A program made the translations under genes and the position numbers. A stretch of 64,000 nucleotides of DNA, from the NCBI GenBank assembly GCA_036013505.1, contig CP107851.1:1860001-1924000 (forward strand), written 5' to 3'. The DNA is from Streptomyces sp. NBC_00510 (GTDB lineage Bacteria; Actinomycetota; Actinomycetes; Streptomycetales; Streptomycetaceae). The notes under the pieces are model-generated. The model was not told where the DNA came from and did not search any database. It worked only from the letters and a program-made list of their open reading frames with translations. Of this stretch, positions 41,239-50,900 are shown piece after piece (position 1 is the first letter of the stretch; each line of letters begins with the position of its first letter).

Positions 41239-41242
41239 CACC

Positions 41243-42232
41243 GTGCGGCCTATCAGCTACACCCGCGCCACGGGCACGGCGGACGCCATCGCGGCCGTCA
41301 TCGCCGACCCGCAGAGCCACTTCCTGGCCGGCGGCACCACGGAGATCGACCTGCTGCGGCAGAACGTGCTCACGCCGCGACGGCTCGTCGACATCAACGA
41401 CCTCCCTCTGACCGGGGTGGAGGGCATGCCCGACGGCTCGCTGCGGATCGGCGCGCTGGCCCGGATGAGCCAGGTCGCGCAGTCGCCCGTCGTACGGGAG
41501 CGCTTCCCGCTCGTCGCCGAGGCGCTGGAGCTCGGCGCCTCGGCGCAGTTGCGCAACATGGCCTCCATGGGCGGCAACATGATGCAGCGCGTGCGCTGCG
41601 GTTACTTCCGCGACTCCACGTCACCCTGCAACAAGCGCGTGCCCGGCAGCGGTTGCTCGGCAATCGAGGGGACGAGCCGCGGCCACGCCGTCCTCGGCAC
41701 GAGCGCGCACTGCATCGCCACCCACCCCTCGGACGTGGCCGTGGCCCTGGCGGCGCTGGGCGCGAGGATCCGGACCGAGGGCCCGGGCGGTGACCGCTCC
41801 TACTCCTTCGAGGAGTTCTTCCTGCTGCCCGGCGACACCCCGGACCGGGAGCACCCGCTGGAGCACGGCGAGCTGATCACCGTGATCGAGGTGCCCTCGG
41901 TGCCGATCGCCCGTCGTTCCACCTACCTGAAGGTCAGGGACCGCGAGTCGTACGAGTTCGCCCTGGTCTCGGTGGCGGCGGCGCTGGCGCTGGCGGACGG
42001 GCTGGTGCTGGACGTCCGCCTCGCGCTCGGCGGGGTGGGCACCCGGCCCTGGCGGGCCGAACGCGCCGAGGAGTTCCTGCTCGGGGCGCCGGCGATCCCG
42101 CAGAACTTCCACGAGGCCGCGCGGGTCGAACTGGCCGCGGCACGGCCCACGGCGATGAACGCGTTCAAGGTCGAACTCGCCTGCCGCGCCGTGGTCCGCG
42201 CGCTCGGGACCCTCACCGGGAGCCCGTCATGA
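41243..42232 (+). CDS. Molybdenum hydroxylase FAD subunit with extra cysteine cluster (PaoB-like)
   Basis: 329 residues. The FAD-binding domain has HFLAGGTTEIDLLRQNV and QLRNMASMGGNMMQRVRCGY. Four cysteines at 119, 129, 138 and 157 lie in an inserted loop after NMMQR, as in subunits of the PaoB type that carry a [4Fe-4S] cluster besides FAD. The C-terminal CO-dehydrogenase flavoprotein domain ends near NAFKVELACRAVVRALG. GTG 41243 is chosen by position just after the upstream stop. Its stop overlaps the large subunit start by four bases (ATGA). Confidence 0.92.
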   Translation: MRPISYTRATGTADAIAAVIADPQSHFLAGGTTEIDLLRQNVLTPRRLVDINDLPLTGVEGMPDGSLRIGALARMSQVAQSPVVRERFPLVAEALELGASAQLRNMASMGGNMMQRVRCGYFRDSTSPCNKRVPGSGCSAIEGTSRGHAVLGTSAHCIATHPSDVAVALAALGARIRTEGPGGDRSYSFEEFFLLPGDTPDREHPLEHGELITVIEVPSVPIARRSTYLKVRDRESYEFALVSVAAALALADGLVLDVRLALGGVGTRPWRAERAEEFLLGAPAIPQNFHEAARVELAAARPTAMNAFKVELACRAVVRALGTLTGSPS

Positions 42233-44463
42233 GCCCGGCCGTCGGGCAGCCCATGGACCGTGTCGACGGCCGCCCCAAGGTCACCGGCTCGGCACGGTAC
42301 TCGGCGGAGATCCCGCTCCCCGGCATGGCGTACGCCGCGCTCGTCGGGGCCCACATCGCCTGCGGGCGGATCACCTCGATCGACGCGGGCGAGGCCGAGG
42401 CCGCCGAGGGCGTCCTCGCGGTCCTCACCCACGAGAACACCCCGCCCATCGCGGCGCAGCCGCCGCTGATCCCCTCCCTGGCGGGGACGGCGGCGCCCGG
42501 CCAGACCTTCTTCCCCCTGCAGGACGACGTCGTCCACTACGCGGGACAGCACATCGCCGTCGTCGTCGCCGACACGCACGAACGGGCCCAGCACGCGGCG
42601 AGCCTGCTGCACGTGCGGTACGCGGAGGAGCCCTCCGTCACCACCCTCGACCAGGGCCGGGACCGGGCCCACGTGCCCGAGGCGATCTTCGGCGGCTTCA
42701 TACCGGGCCGCATGAGCCGGGGCGACCTGCGGAAGGGGATCGACGAGGCCGACGTACGGCTGGACGTCACCTTCACCTACGCCGCGAACAACCACCAGCC
42801 CATCGAACCGCCGGCGACCACCGCATCCTGGGAGGGCGACGAACTCACCCTCTGGGACGCCACGCAGGGCGTCACCTCCACCCAGCAGACGGTCGCCGCG
42901 CTGCTCGGCCTGCCGGTCTCCCGAGTGCGGGTCATCGGGCACTACACGGGCGGCAGTTTCGGCGGCAAGGCCATGATCTGGCACCATCCGGCCCTCGCCG
43001 CGATCGCCGCCCGGCAGGTGGGCCGTCCGGTGAAACTGGCGCTCACCCGCGAGCAGATGTTCACCTCCATGGGACACCGCGAGGAGCAGGAGCAGACGAT
43101 CATGCTGGCCGCGGCCGGGGACGGACGGCTCACCGCGCTGCGCCACCACAAGCTCTCCCCCACCTCGCACTTCGACGACTGGGCCGAACCCTCTCTCGGT
43201 GTCGCCTCGCAGATCTACGGATGCCCCCACTACGAGGGCGAGTACCGGCTGTTCCGCGCGAACACCATGACGCCGACCTTCATGCGCGCCCCGGGCGAGG
43301 CCTCGGGCATGTTCGCCATGGAGTGCGCGATGGACGAGCTCGCCGAACGCCTCGGGATGGACCCGCTGGAGCTGCGGCTGCGCAACATCACGGCGACCGA
43401 CCCCGGCACAGGCGAGCCGTGGTCGAGCTGGGGGCTGGAGGAGTGCTACCGCCGCGGCGCGGAGCGTTTCGGCTGGGCGGACCGCGATCCGCGACCGCGC
43501 TCCCGGCGTGAAGGGCACTGGCTGATCGGCACGGGCATGGCCAGCGCCGGCTACCCCGTCGCCCAGCCCGTCACCCCGCAGCGCGCCCGCGCCCGCCTCT
43601 ACGCCGACGGGACGGCCCTGGTGCAGGCGGCCACCCCCGACTTCGGCACCGGCGTGGCCACGGCCATGACGCAGGTCGCCGCCGACGCCCTCGGCCTGCC
43701 GGCCGGGCGGTGCCGCTTCGAGAACGGCGACACCGCCTTCCCCCAGATCGCCGCGGCCGTCGGCTCGGCCGGAGCGGGCATGATCAGCGCGGCCGTCCAC
43801 ACGGCGGCCACCGCCCTGCGCGACGCGCTCGTCGCGCGGGCGGTCGCGGACGCGGAGTCGCCGCTGCACGGTGCGGCCCCCGAGGCCGTCGAGCTCCAGG
43901 ACGGCCGCATGGTGCTCCGGGACGACCCCGGCACCGGCGAGACCTACGCCGAAATGATGCGCCGTCAATTCCTGCCCGACATCGAGGCCCTGGGTTCCTG
44001 GACCCCCGACGCCGGCGCGAACGGGCACGCCCTGATGACCTTCGGCGCCCAGTTCGCCGAGGTCGCCGTCGACGCCGACCTGGGCCTCGTCCGGGTCCGC
44101 CGCATGGTCGGCGCCTTCGCCCCCGGGCGGGTCCTCAACCCCAAGACCACCCGCAGCCAGCTCACCGGCGGCATGATCTGGGGCCTGGGCCAGGCCCTCC
44201 TCGAGGCCAACCACATGGAGGCCCGCACCGGCCGCTGGGCGGCGTCGAGCCTCGGTGACTACCTGGTCGCCGTCAACGCGGACGTGCCGGACGTCGACGT
44301 CGAGCTCGTCGAGGTCGAGGACACCGTCGTCAACCCCCTCGGCGTCAAAGGCGTCGGCGAGATCGGCCAGGTCGGCGCCGGCGCCGCCATCGCCAACGCC
44401 GTCCACCACGCCACGGGCCGCCGCGTCCGCAAGATGCCGATCACCATCGAGGACCTGCTGTAG
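42229..44463 (+). CDS. Molybdenum hydroxylase large subunit (PaoC-like aldehyde oxidoreductase)
   Basis: 744 residues of the xanthine dehydrogenase molybdopterin-binding family. Marks include MDRVDGRPKVTGSARYSAEI at the start, HYTGGSFGGKAMIWHH, TFMRAPGEASGMFAMECAMD, and the catalytic Glu711 in KGVGEIGQVG. Cofactor should be molybdopterin cytosine dinucleotide. The substrate is probably an aldehyde or heterocycle; the PaoABC likeness favours aldehydes. Tightly coupled to the FAD subunit by a four-base overlap. No XdhC/PaoD-type maturation factor is next to it, so maturation genes must lie elsewhere. Confidence 0.92.
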   Translation: MSPAVGQPMDRVDGRPKVTGSARYSAEIPLPGMAYAALVGAHIACGRITSIDAGEAEAAEGVLAVLTHENTPPIAAQPPLIPSLAGTAAPGQTFFPLQDDVVHYAGQHIAVVVADTHERAQHAASLLHVRYAEEPSVTTLDQGRDRAHVPEAIFGGFIPGRMSRGDLRKGIDEADVRLDVTFTYAANNHQPIEPPATTASWEGDELTLWDATQGVTSTQQTVAALLGLPVSRVRVIGHYTGGSFGGKAMIWHHPALAAIAARQVGRPVKLALTREQMFTSMGHREEQEQTIMLAAAGDGRLTALRHHKLSPTSHFDDWAEPSLGVASQIYGCPHYEGEYRLFRANTMTPTFMRAPGEASGMFAMECAMDELAERLGMDPLELRLRNITATDPGTGEPWSSWGLEECYRRGAERFGWADRDPRPRSRREGHWLIGTGMASAGYPVAQPVTPQRARARLYADGTALVQAATPDFGTGVATAMTQVAADALGLPAGRCRFENGDTAFPQIAAAVGSAGAGMISAAVHTAATALRDALVARAVADAESPLHGAAPEAVELQDGRMVLRDDPGTGETYAEMMRRQFLPDIEALGSWTPDAGANGHALMTFGAQFAEVAVDADLGLVRVRRMVGAFAPGRVLNPKTTRSQLTGGMIWGLGQALLEANHMEARTGRWAASSLGDYLVAVNADVPDVDVELVEVEDTVVNPLGVKGVGEIGQVGAGAAIANAVHHATGRRVRKMPITIEDLL

Positions 44464-44525
44464 CCCCCGCCGGGCCCCGCCGCCCGTGTCCGAAGCCCTG
44501 GTCCTGGGCCGGACGTTGCCCGAAG

Positions 44526-44606
44526 GTGAGCAACAGGCACCCGCAGGGGGTCGTCCGCGTACCGGAGCCGGATCTGGCGACGCTGATGGCGCGCGCCGGG
44601 CTGTGA
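44526..44606 (+). other. 26-codon open frame, possible gene remnant
   Basis: GTG 44526 to TGA 44604-44606 encodes 26 codons with 24 of 26 ending in G or C; the protein ends VVRVPEPDLATLMARAGL. It lies between paoC-like and the convergent DedA gene. The composition looks like the end of a real protein, but I do not recognise it and no upstream start is convincing. May be a remnant or chance. Confidence 0.25.
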
Positions 44607-44613
44607 GGACCCC

Positions 44614-45264
44614 TCAGGGGCCGGTGTCGCGGCGGCGGATGCGGCGGCGATGGATGTGACGGGCCGTCAGGGCGACGGCGAGGAGGGCCACGGCGATCAG
44701 GGCGTAGAGCTGGAAGCGGGTGAGCCAGGCGTAGAGGGGGCCGAGGTGGGTGCCGGCGGCGTAGGCGAGGGCGGCCCAGACGCCGACCCAGAGAACCGCG
44801 CCGAGGGTGTTGCAGAGCAGGAAGCGCCACCAGGGCATGCCGGCGGTGCCGGCGATGATGCCGTTGGTCTGGCGCAGGACGTCGACGAACCGGGCGAGGA
44901 GGACGACGAGGTCGCCGCGGCGGGCGAAGAACTCCTCGCCGCGCACGAAGCGTTCCGGGGTGAGCAGGACGTAGCGGCCCCAGCGGTGGACGAAGGCGCG
45001 GCCGCCGCTGCGGCCGATGAGGTAGCCGAGGCAGTCGCCCGCGACGGCCGCGACGACGGCGACCGCGACGACGCCGGCGATGTCCATCCGGCCGGTGCCC
45101 GCGTAGGCGGCCGCGACGACGAGGACGGTCTGCCCGGGCACGGGGATGCCGCAGTTGTCGAGCAGGACGAGGACGCCGACCGCCAGGTAGCCCCAGTCGT
45201 CGAGGAGCGGGGCCAGGTGCGCGAGGGGGCCGGGCAGCGGCGGCGGGACGGTGGCCGGGGCCAT
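44614..45264 (-). CDS. DedA family membrane protein
   Basis: 216 residues with four to five hydrophobic segments. DedA marks: YLAVGVLVLLDNCGIPVPGQ, GYLIGRSGGRAFVHRWGRYV, and ARFVDVLRQTNGIIAGTAGM (Arg-rich signature) before the final segments. DedA proteins are lipid transporters or flippases, often for undecaprenyl phosphate. The C-terminus is basic (RHIHRRRIRRR). ATG 45264 lies four bases after the ATPase gene stop, with GGGGTGAGC upstream, so it is probably the last gene of the sugar transport operon, an unusual partner. Confidence 0.88.
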   Translation of the reverse strand: MAPATVPPPLPGPLAHLAPLLDDWGYLAVGVLVLLDNCGIPVPGQTVLVVAAAYAGTGRMDIAGVVAVAVVAAVAGDCLGYLIGRSGGRAFVHRWGRYVLLTPERFVRGEEFFARRGDLVVLLARFVDVLRQTNGIIAGTAGMPWWRFLLCNTLGAVLWVGVWAALAYAAGTHLGPLYAWLTRFQLYALIAVALLAVALTARHIHRRRIRRRDTGP

Positions 45265-45268
45265 GCGC

Positions 45269-46477
45269 TCACCCCGCGGTCGTGTCGCCGGGGCGTTCGG
45301 AGAGCGTGAGGTTGTCGCCGGTGGCCGGGTCGAAGACCTGGGCCTGTGCGGTGTCCAGCCACAGCCGCAAGCGCTCGCCCTCACGGGCCCGGGTCCTGGC
45401 GGAGAGCCGGGCGACGACCTCGGGGCCGCCGGCGCCGGTGTCGGCGAGCCCGGAGTCGGCGGCGAGTTCGGCCAGTTGCTCCGCCGCGGCCACGGCGGCC
45501 GCGCCGCCCTCCTGGGCGACGTGGACGTAGACGTCGGAGCCGAGGGACTCGCGGACGTCGACGGTGACGGTGACCGTGGCGCCGCCACGGCCGGGGTCGA
45601 CGAGCGCGGCGTCCTCGAAGTGCTCCGGCCGGAAGCCCGCGATGACCTCGCGCGGTGCGTCGTGGCGTGCCAGGGCGGTGCGGAGGCGGTCGTCGAGCGG
45701 CAGGTCGCCGAGGGGGGTGCGCAGCCGGTCCTCCTCCACGGCGGCAGGCAGGAAGTTCATCGCGGGCGAGCCGATGAACCCGGCGACGAAGAGGTTGCGC
45801 GGCCGGTCGTACAGTTCCTGCGGCGAGCCGGTCTGCTGGACGACGCCGCCGCGCATCACGACGACACGGTCGCCGAGGGTCATGGCCTCGGTCTGGTCGT
45901 GCGTGACGTACACCGTGGTGGTGCCCAGGCGCCGCTGCAGCCGGGCGATCTGGGTGCGCATCTGGACCCGCAGTTTGGCGTCGAGGTTGGAGAGCGGCTC
46001 GTCCATCAGGAAGGCCTTGGGCTCGCGGACGATGGCCCGGCCCATGGCGACGCGCTGGCGCTGCCCGCCGGAGAGGTTGGCGGGCTTGCGGTCGAGGTGG
46101 CCGGTGAGGTCGAGGACGCGGGCGGCCTCCTCGACCTTCGCCTTGATGACGGCCTTGTCCACGCCGGCCAGCCGCAGGGCGAAGCCCATGTTCTGGCGGA
46201 CCGTCATGTGGGGGTAGAGGGCGTAGCTCTGGAAGACCATGGCGATGTCGCGGTCCTTGGGGGCCTTGTCGTTGACGACCTGCCCGCCGATGCGCAGGGT
46301 GCCCTCGGTGATGTCCTCCAGCCCGGCGATCATGTTGAGGGTGGTGGACTTGCCGCAGCCGGACGGCCCCACGAGGATCACGAACTCGCCGTCCCCGATG
46401 GCGAGGCTGACGTCGCGGACGGCGACCGCGCCGTCGGGGTAGCGCTTGGTGACGCCGTCGAGGGTGATCTCGGCCAT
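45269..46477 (-). CDS. Sugar ABC transporter ATPase (UgpC/MsiK-like)
   Basis: 402 residues, CUT1-type ATPase. Walker A GPSGCGKST is near residue 38; NLSGGQRQRVAMGRAIVREP gives signature and coupling, then FLMDEPLSNLDAKL (Walker B) and TVYVTHDQTEAM. The C-terminal TOBE-like regulatory domain (about 240-390) is longer than usual, with an Ala/Asp-rich insert near residue 330. ATG 46477 follows GGCTGAAGGACC. Ten bases separate it from the permease gene. Unlike the shared MsiK of Streptomyces, this ATPase is encoded in its own operon. Confidence 0.92.
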   Translation of the reverse strand: MAEITLDGVTKRYPDGAVAVRDVSLAIGDGEFVILVGPSGCGKSTTLNMIAGLEDITEGTLRIGGQVVNDKAPKDRDIAMVFQSYALYPHMTVRQNMGFALRLAGVDKAVIKAKVEEAARVLDLTGHLDRKPANLSGGQRQRVAMGRAIVREPKAFLMDEPLSNLDAKLRVQMRTQIARLQRRLGTTTVYVTHDQTEAMTLGDRVVVMRGGVVQQTGSPQELYDRPRNLFVAGFIGSPAMNFLPAAVEEDRLRTPLGDLPLDDRLRTALARHDAPREVIAGFRPEHFEDAALVDPGRGGATVTVTVDVRESLGSDVYVHVAQEGGAAAVAAAEQLAELAADSGLADTGAGGPEVVARLSARTRAREGERLRLWLDTAQAQVFDPATGDNLTLSERPGDTTAG

Positions 46478-46487
46478 GTGCGGTCCT

Positions 46488-47327
46488 TCAGCCCTTCACT
46501 GCGCCGGAGGTCAGTCCGGCCACGATGCGCCGCTGGAACAGCAGCACGAAGACGACGATCGGGACGGTGATGACCACGGCGGCCGCGGCGATCGAGCCGG
46601 TGGGCTGCTGGAACTGGGAGCTGCCGGTGAAGAAGGCGATCGCCGCCGGCACGGTGCGCGCGGTGGTGGTGGAGGTGAGGGAGATCGCGAACAGGAAGTC
46701 GTTCCAGCAGAAGATGAAGACCAGGATCGCCGTGGTGAACATCCCGGGCGCCGCGAGCGGTGCGATGACCAGCCGGAAGGCCTGGGCCGGGGTGGCGCCG
46801 TCGACCTTGGCCGCCTTCTCCAGGTCCCAGGGGATCTCGCGGAAGAACGCCGACAGCGTGTAAACCGCCAGCGGCAGCGAGAAGGTCATGTACGGGATGA
46901 TCAGCCCGGCCCAGGTGTCGAACAGCCCGAGGAAGCGCTCGATGTTGAACAGTGGCGACACCAGGGAGATCGGCGGGAACATCGCGATCAGCAGCGAGGT
47001 GCCGATCAGCAGCCCCTTGCCGGGGAAGCGCAGCCGGGCCACGGCGTAGGCGGCCATGGTGCCCAGGGTGACGGCGACGACGGTGGAGATCAGGGCGATC
47101 CCGATGGAGTTGACCAGCGCGCGGGTGAACTCGGAGGTCGCGAAGATGCCCCGGTAGTTCTCCAGCGTCCACGTGCGGGGGACGAAGCTGCCGTCGGAGA
47201 GGGTGGCGGGGTCCTTGAAGGACAGGGCGACGATCCACCACACCGGGAACATCGCGTACAGCACCACGACGGTGTTGACGACGCTCCAGCGGGCGATCCG
47301 CCGCCGCTGCGCCGGGCTCGTGCTCAT
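46488..47327 (-). CDS. Sugar ABC transporter permease (MalG-like)
   Basis: 279 residues with six hydrophobic segments; the cytoplasmic EAA loop is [20 protein letters not shown]. The start [20 protein letters not shown] leads into the first membrane helix. It pairs with the upstream permease to make the CUT1 channel. ATG 47327 overlaps the upstream permease stop by four bases (ATGA). Gene order binding protein-permease-permease-ATPase is standard for carbohydrate import. Confidence 0.92.
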   Translation of the reverse strand: MSTSPAQRRRIARWSVVNTVVVLYAMFPVWWIVALSFKDPATLSDGSFVPRTWTLENYRGIFATSEFTRALVNSIGIALISTVVAVTLGTMAAYAVARLRFPGKGLLIGTSLLIAMFPPISLVSPLFNIERFLGLFDTWAGLIIPYMTFSLPLAVYTLSAFFREIPWDLEKAAKVDGATPAQAFRLVIAPLAAPGMFTTAILVFIFCWNDFLFAISLTSTTTARTVPAAIAFFTGSSQFQQPTGSIAAAAVVITVPIVVFVLLFQRRIVAGLTSGAVKG

Positions 47328-48208
47328 CGTCCGGTGTCCTCCGATCCGGGGGCGGCCGTGCCGAACAGCCGGATGAACGCGAAGGCGATGACCGCCACGC
47401 ACAGGAAGATCAGCACCGAGATCGCCGAGCCGATGCCGAGGTTCAGCGCCGTGAAGAGGTTGTCGTAGCCGAGGATCGACACCGAGCCCGTGCCGTTGGA
47501 GCCCTGCGTGAGCACGTAGATGTTGTCGAAGATCCGGAACGCGTCGAGGGTGCGGAACAGCAGCGCCACCAGGATGGCGGGCTTCATCAGCGGCAGCGTG
47601 ACCAGCCGGAAGCGCTGCCAGCGGCCGGCGCCGTCGACCATGGCCGCGCGCAGGGTCTCCTCGGGCACCAGGGCCAGCCCGGCGAGCAGCAGCAGCGCCA
47701 TGAAGGGCGTGGTCTTCCAGACCTCGGCCAGGATGATCAGTCCGATGGCCTTCCAGTGGTCGGTCAGCGGGGCCTGTCCCGCCGCGTCGACGAGGTAGCC
47801 GATGCCGGGGGTCCAGGCGTACTGCCAGGAGAAGGCGGCGACGACGGTCACGATGCCGTACGGCAGCAGGATCGCGGTGCGCACCGCGGAGCGGCCGAGG
47901 ACCGCCCGGTGCATGACGACGGCCAGGGCCATGCCGAGGGCCAGTTCCACCGCCACGGACACCACCGTGATCAGGCAGGTCACCCAGAAGGCCTCCCACC
48001 AGAACCCGGAGCTCAGGACCGCGGCGTAGTTGTCCAGGCCCACGAAACGGGCCAGCTGGGGGAAGCGCAGGTCGTAGCGGTGCAGGGACAGGTAGACGGC
48101 GTAGAACACGGGGTAGGCCGTCACGACGAGCATGACGACCACGGCGGGGGCGCAGAGCAGCCAGCCCAGCCGCCGCTCCTGGCGGGCGCCCTCCGAGAGC
48201 CGCGTCAC
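47324..48208 (-). CDS. Sugar ABC transporter permease (MalF-like)
   Basis: 294 residues with six hydrophobic segments. It opens [20 protein letters not shown] and has the first-helix region [20 protein letters not shown] followed by the periplasmic loop [13 protein letters not shown]. The EAA loop is [23 protein letters not shown] 48208 overlaps the stop of the binding protein gene by four bases, so it is translated coupled. Forms the channel with the MalG-like protein. Confidence 0.91.
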   Translation of the reverse strand: MTRLSEGARQERRLGWLLCAPAVVVMLVVTAYPVFYAVYLSLHRYDLRFPQLARFVGLDNYAAVLSSGFWWEAFWVTCLITVVSVAVELALGMALAVVMHRAVLGRSAVRTAILLPYGIVTVVAAFSWQYAWTPGIGYLVDAAGQAPLTDHWKAIGLIILAEVWKTTPFMALLLLAGLALVPEETLRAAMVDGAGRWQRFRLVTLPLMKPAILVALLFRTLDAFRIFDNIYVLTQGSNGTGSVSILGYDNLFTALNLGIGSAISVLIFLCVAVIAFAFIRLFGTAAPGSEDTGR

Positions 48209-49473
48209 GGGACCAGCCCCTTGGACTGCAGGGCGTCCTCGATCTGACCTCGCAGGTCCCGGACGGACTCGGCAGGCCGGATCGCGGCGGGTGGTGACAG
48301 GGTGTGGGACACCGCGATGGACACGTTCTGGTAGGCGGGGGTCTGCGGCCGCAGGGCGGCGTTCTCCAGCTCGGCGAGGATGTCCTGCGCGAAGGGGTAG
48401 CTGCGTTCGATCCGGGGATCGTCGTAGAGGGCGCGCAGGGTCGGCGGCAGGCCGCCCCGCAGCGCGGCGGTCCGCTGGTTGTCGCGGTCGCGCAGGCACA
48501 GCGCCGCCTCGAAGGCGAGGGCGGGCCGGCGGCTGTAGGCGCCGACGGCGAGGTCGATCCCGCCGATGGTGACCCGCGCGGGGCGGCCGGCGTCCACCCG
48601 CGGGTAGCGGGCCCACCGCAAGTGCCGGAACAGCTCCGGGTTGTCGGCCTTCATCGCCGGATACACGAAGGGGTAGTTCAGCTGGAAGGCGGCGGTGCCG
48701 GACTCCATCGCCAGCCGGTTCTGGTCCTCCGTCTGGTTGGGCAGCGACGGGTCGGCGGCGGGCGAGACGGCCAGGTCGCGCATGATGCCCGCGGCCCGTA
48801 CCGCGGGCGCGCCGAGCGAGGGCGCGGTCGCGTCGGCGTTGAGGATCGACCCGCCGGCGCTGGCGACGAGCGTGTTGAACCAGACGGTGAGCCCCTCGTA
48901 CTGGGCGCCCTGGACCTCGATCCGGTGGGGCTTGCCGGCCTTCGCCAGGGCGCGGGCCGCATCGAGCATCCCGGCCCAGGTCGTGGGCGGCTCCGGCACG
49001 AGGTCCGACCGGTACCACAGCAGCTGGACGTTGGTGTTGTAGGGGACCGCGTAGAGGCGGCCCTTCCACGTGGCCGTCCGCAGCGGCGCGGCGAGGGTGT
49101 CCCGGACGGCCTCGGCGCGCCGTTCGCCCGTCCACGGGCGGATCCAGCCGGCCTCGGCGAATTCCGGGGCCCAGGTGACGTCCAGGCCGAGGACGTCGAG
49201 CGCGGGGTCGTGTGCGGCCAGCCGGCGTACGAGTTGCTGCCGCTGGCCGTCCGCCGTCCGGGGGAGCTTGTTGTAGCGGATGACGTAGCGTCCGCCGGAG
49301 GCACGGCTGCAGCGGTCGGCGGCCTGCTGGAGCGCCCCGGAGTCGTCGGGGAAGTTGTACCAGTCGAGCGTCGCCCGTCCGGACGTCCGCGACGCGCCGC
49401 CGCACGCGACCGCGGCGGCCGCGAGGACGACCACCGCGGCAAGGGCCCTGGAGCGCCGTACCGCGCACGCCAT
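48205..49473 (-). CDS. Sugar ABC transporter extracellular binding lipoprotein
   Basis: 422 residues. The N-terminus [20 protein letters not shown] leads to a lipoprotein-like Cys in [10 protein letters not shown]; the lipobox lacks Leu at -3, so anchoring is likely but not perfect. The mature protein fits family 1 solute-binding proteins: [54 protein letters not shown] and [12 protein letters not shown]. The trehalose/maltose-type clan (ThuE/LpqY-like) is a fair guess. ATG 49473 follows GCGAGGTG. First gene of the operon, divergent from a FUSC-type gene. Confidence 0.88.
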   Translation of the reverse strand: MACAVRRSRALAAVVVLAAAAVACGGASRTSGRATLDWYNFPDDSGALQQAADRCSRASGGRYVIRYNKLPRTADGQRQQLVRRLAAHDPALDVLGLDVTWAPEFAEAGWIRPWTGERRAEAVRDTLAAPLRTATWKGRLYAVPYNTNVQLLWYRSDLVPEPPTTWAGMLDAARALAKAGKPHRIEVQGAQYEGLTVWFNTLVASAGGSILNADATAPSLGAPAVRAAGIMRDLAVSPAADPSLPNQTEDQNRLAMESGTAAFQLNYPFVYPAMKADNPELFRHLRWARYPRVDAGRPARVTIGGIDLAVGAYSRRPALAFEAALCLRDRDNQRTAALRGGLPPTLRALYDDPRIERSYPFAQDILAELENAALRPQTPAYQNVSIAVSHTLSPPAAIRPAESVRDLRGQIEDALQSKGLVP

Positions 49474-49638
49474 AGGCACCTCGCTCCCCTGCTCGGACAC
49501 ACCCGGCCCGGACCATGAAGCCCCCGTCGCGGCCGCCGACGGTGCCTCAGGGGCGTGTCGGGGCGAGGTATTCACGCGGTCGGCGCAACCCGTGCCGCCG
49601 ACCGGTGCCGGCGTCCCGCGCGTGGGGAGACTGGCAGG

Positions 49639-50898
49639 GTGCCCGGCGTCCTCCCCGCCCCGCTCGCCGACCTCCTGCGGCGCAACAACGACCCGATCGT
49701 CGTGCAGACGGTGCGCTCCACCGTGGCCGCGGTGCTGTCGTACGCCGTGGCCGTCTGGCTGCTGCCCAACCCCGCGCCGCTGACGGCTCCGCTGACGGCC
49801 CTGCTCGTGGTGCAGGTGACGCTCTACACGACGGTGACCACGGGCATCCGACGGGTGGTCAGCGTGGTGGCGGGCGTCCTCATCGCGGTCGGCTTCGCGG
49901 AGCTGATCGGGCTGACGTGGTGGAGCCTCGGGCTGATCATCCTGGCGTCGCTGGTGATCGGTCACTTCATCCGCGTGGACGAGTTCGTGGCCGAGGTGGC
50001 GATCAGCGCGATGCTCATCCTGGCCGTCCCCGCCCCCTCCGGCGAGGCGCTGGACCGCATCCTGGAGACCCTGGTCGGGGCGGTCGTCGGGGTGCTGCTG
50101 AACGTCGTCGTGCCGCCCCCCGCCTTCGTGGAGCCGGCCGGTGACGCGGTGCGGGAGCTGGCCGAGCACATGCGGGCGCTGATGCTCCGTATGGGGCGGG
50201 AGGTCCGCGACGGCGCCACCGCCGGGCAGGCCCGCTCCTGGCTGATGGACGCACGCCGGCTGGACAACGAGATCGCACGGTTCGATGCCTCGCTGCGCAG
50301 GGCGGAGGAGGGGACCCGGCTCAACCCGCGGGTGAAACCGGCGGAGGGCGCGATGGCCCGGCTCCTCCTGCGCAGCGGACTGGACACCCTGGAGGTGTCG
50401 ACCGTGCTGATGCGGACGCTGTGCCGCTCGCTGACGGAGCTGGACCGCGAGCGCGGCGCGCGGGAGCCGCTGTTCACCGGCGAGCTCGCCGCCGGCATCG
50501 ACGAGTTGTTCGCCGACATGGCGGACGCCGTCGACAGTTACGGCCGGCTGATCGCCGCCCAGGTCACGGAGGGCGCGGACCAGGCGGAGGCGCGGCTGGA
50601 GGACGCGCTGCGGCGCGGCCGGGAGGAACGGGACCGGATCGCGGCGCTGCTGCGGGCGGAGACGGAACGGCGCTGGGAGAGCTGGGACCTGTACGGGGCG
50701 CTGCTGGCCAACATCGACCGGCTGCTGGACGAGCTGGACCTGGAGAAGCGCTCGCTGTGGCTGTCGGAGCAGCTCGTCGCCGCCGCGCCGCACTCGCCGA
50801 CGCTGCCCGGCCGGATGCGCCGTCAGGCCCGCTCCATCGCCGCCCGGCTGCGCCTGCGGTCCCCCGGGGGGACCGGTTCCGGGCGGGACGGACGGTGA
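49639..50898 (+). CDS. FUSC-like / aromatic acid exporter family membrane protein
   Basis: 419 residues. The first 175 hold about five hydrophobic segments (TVAAVLSYAVAVWLL, LTALLVVQVTLYTTVTTGIR, VVSVVAGVLIAVGFAELIGL, LGLIILASLVIGH), ending PPPAFVEPAGD; the rest is a long helical cytoplasmic domain rich in Arg, Glu and Leu with MRRQARSIAARLRLR at the end. This fits the ArAE_1/DUF939-type branch of FUSC. GTG 49639 has GGGGAGACTGGC upstream, a weak site. Substrate unknown. Followed on the same strand by the DapB-like gene after two bases. Confidence 0.8.
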   Translation: MPGVLPAPLADLLRRNNDPIVVQTVRSTVAAVLSYAVAVWLLPNPAPLTAPLTALLVVQVTLYTTVTTGIRRVVSVVAGVLIAVGFAELIGLTWWSLGLIILASLVIGHFIRVDEFVAEVAISAMLILAVPAPSGEALDRILETLVGAVVGVLLNVVVPPPAFVEPAGDAVRELAEHMRALMLRMGREVRDGATAGQARSWLMDARRLDNEIARFDASLRRAEEGTRLNPRVKPAEGAMARLLLRSGLDTLEVSTVLMRTLCRSLTELDRERGAREPLFTGELAAGIDELFADMADAVDSYGRLIAAQVTEGADQAEARLEDALRRGREERDRIAALLRAETERRWESWDLYGALLANIDRLLDELDLEKRSLWLSEQLVAAAPHSPTLPGRMRRQARSIAARLRLRSPGGTGSGRDGR

Positions 50899-50900
50899 TC

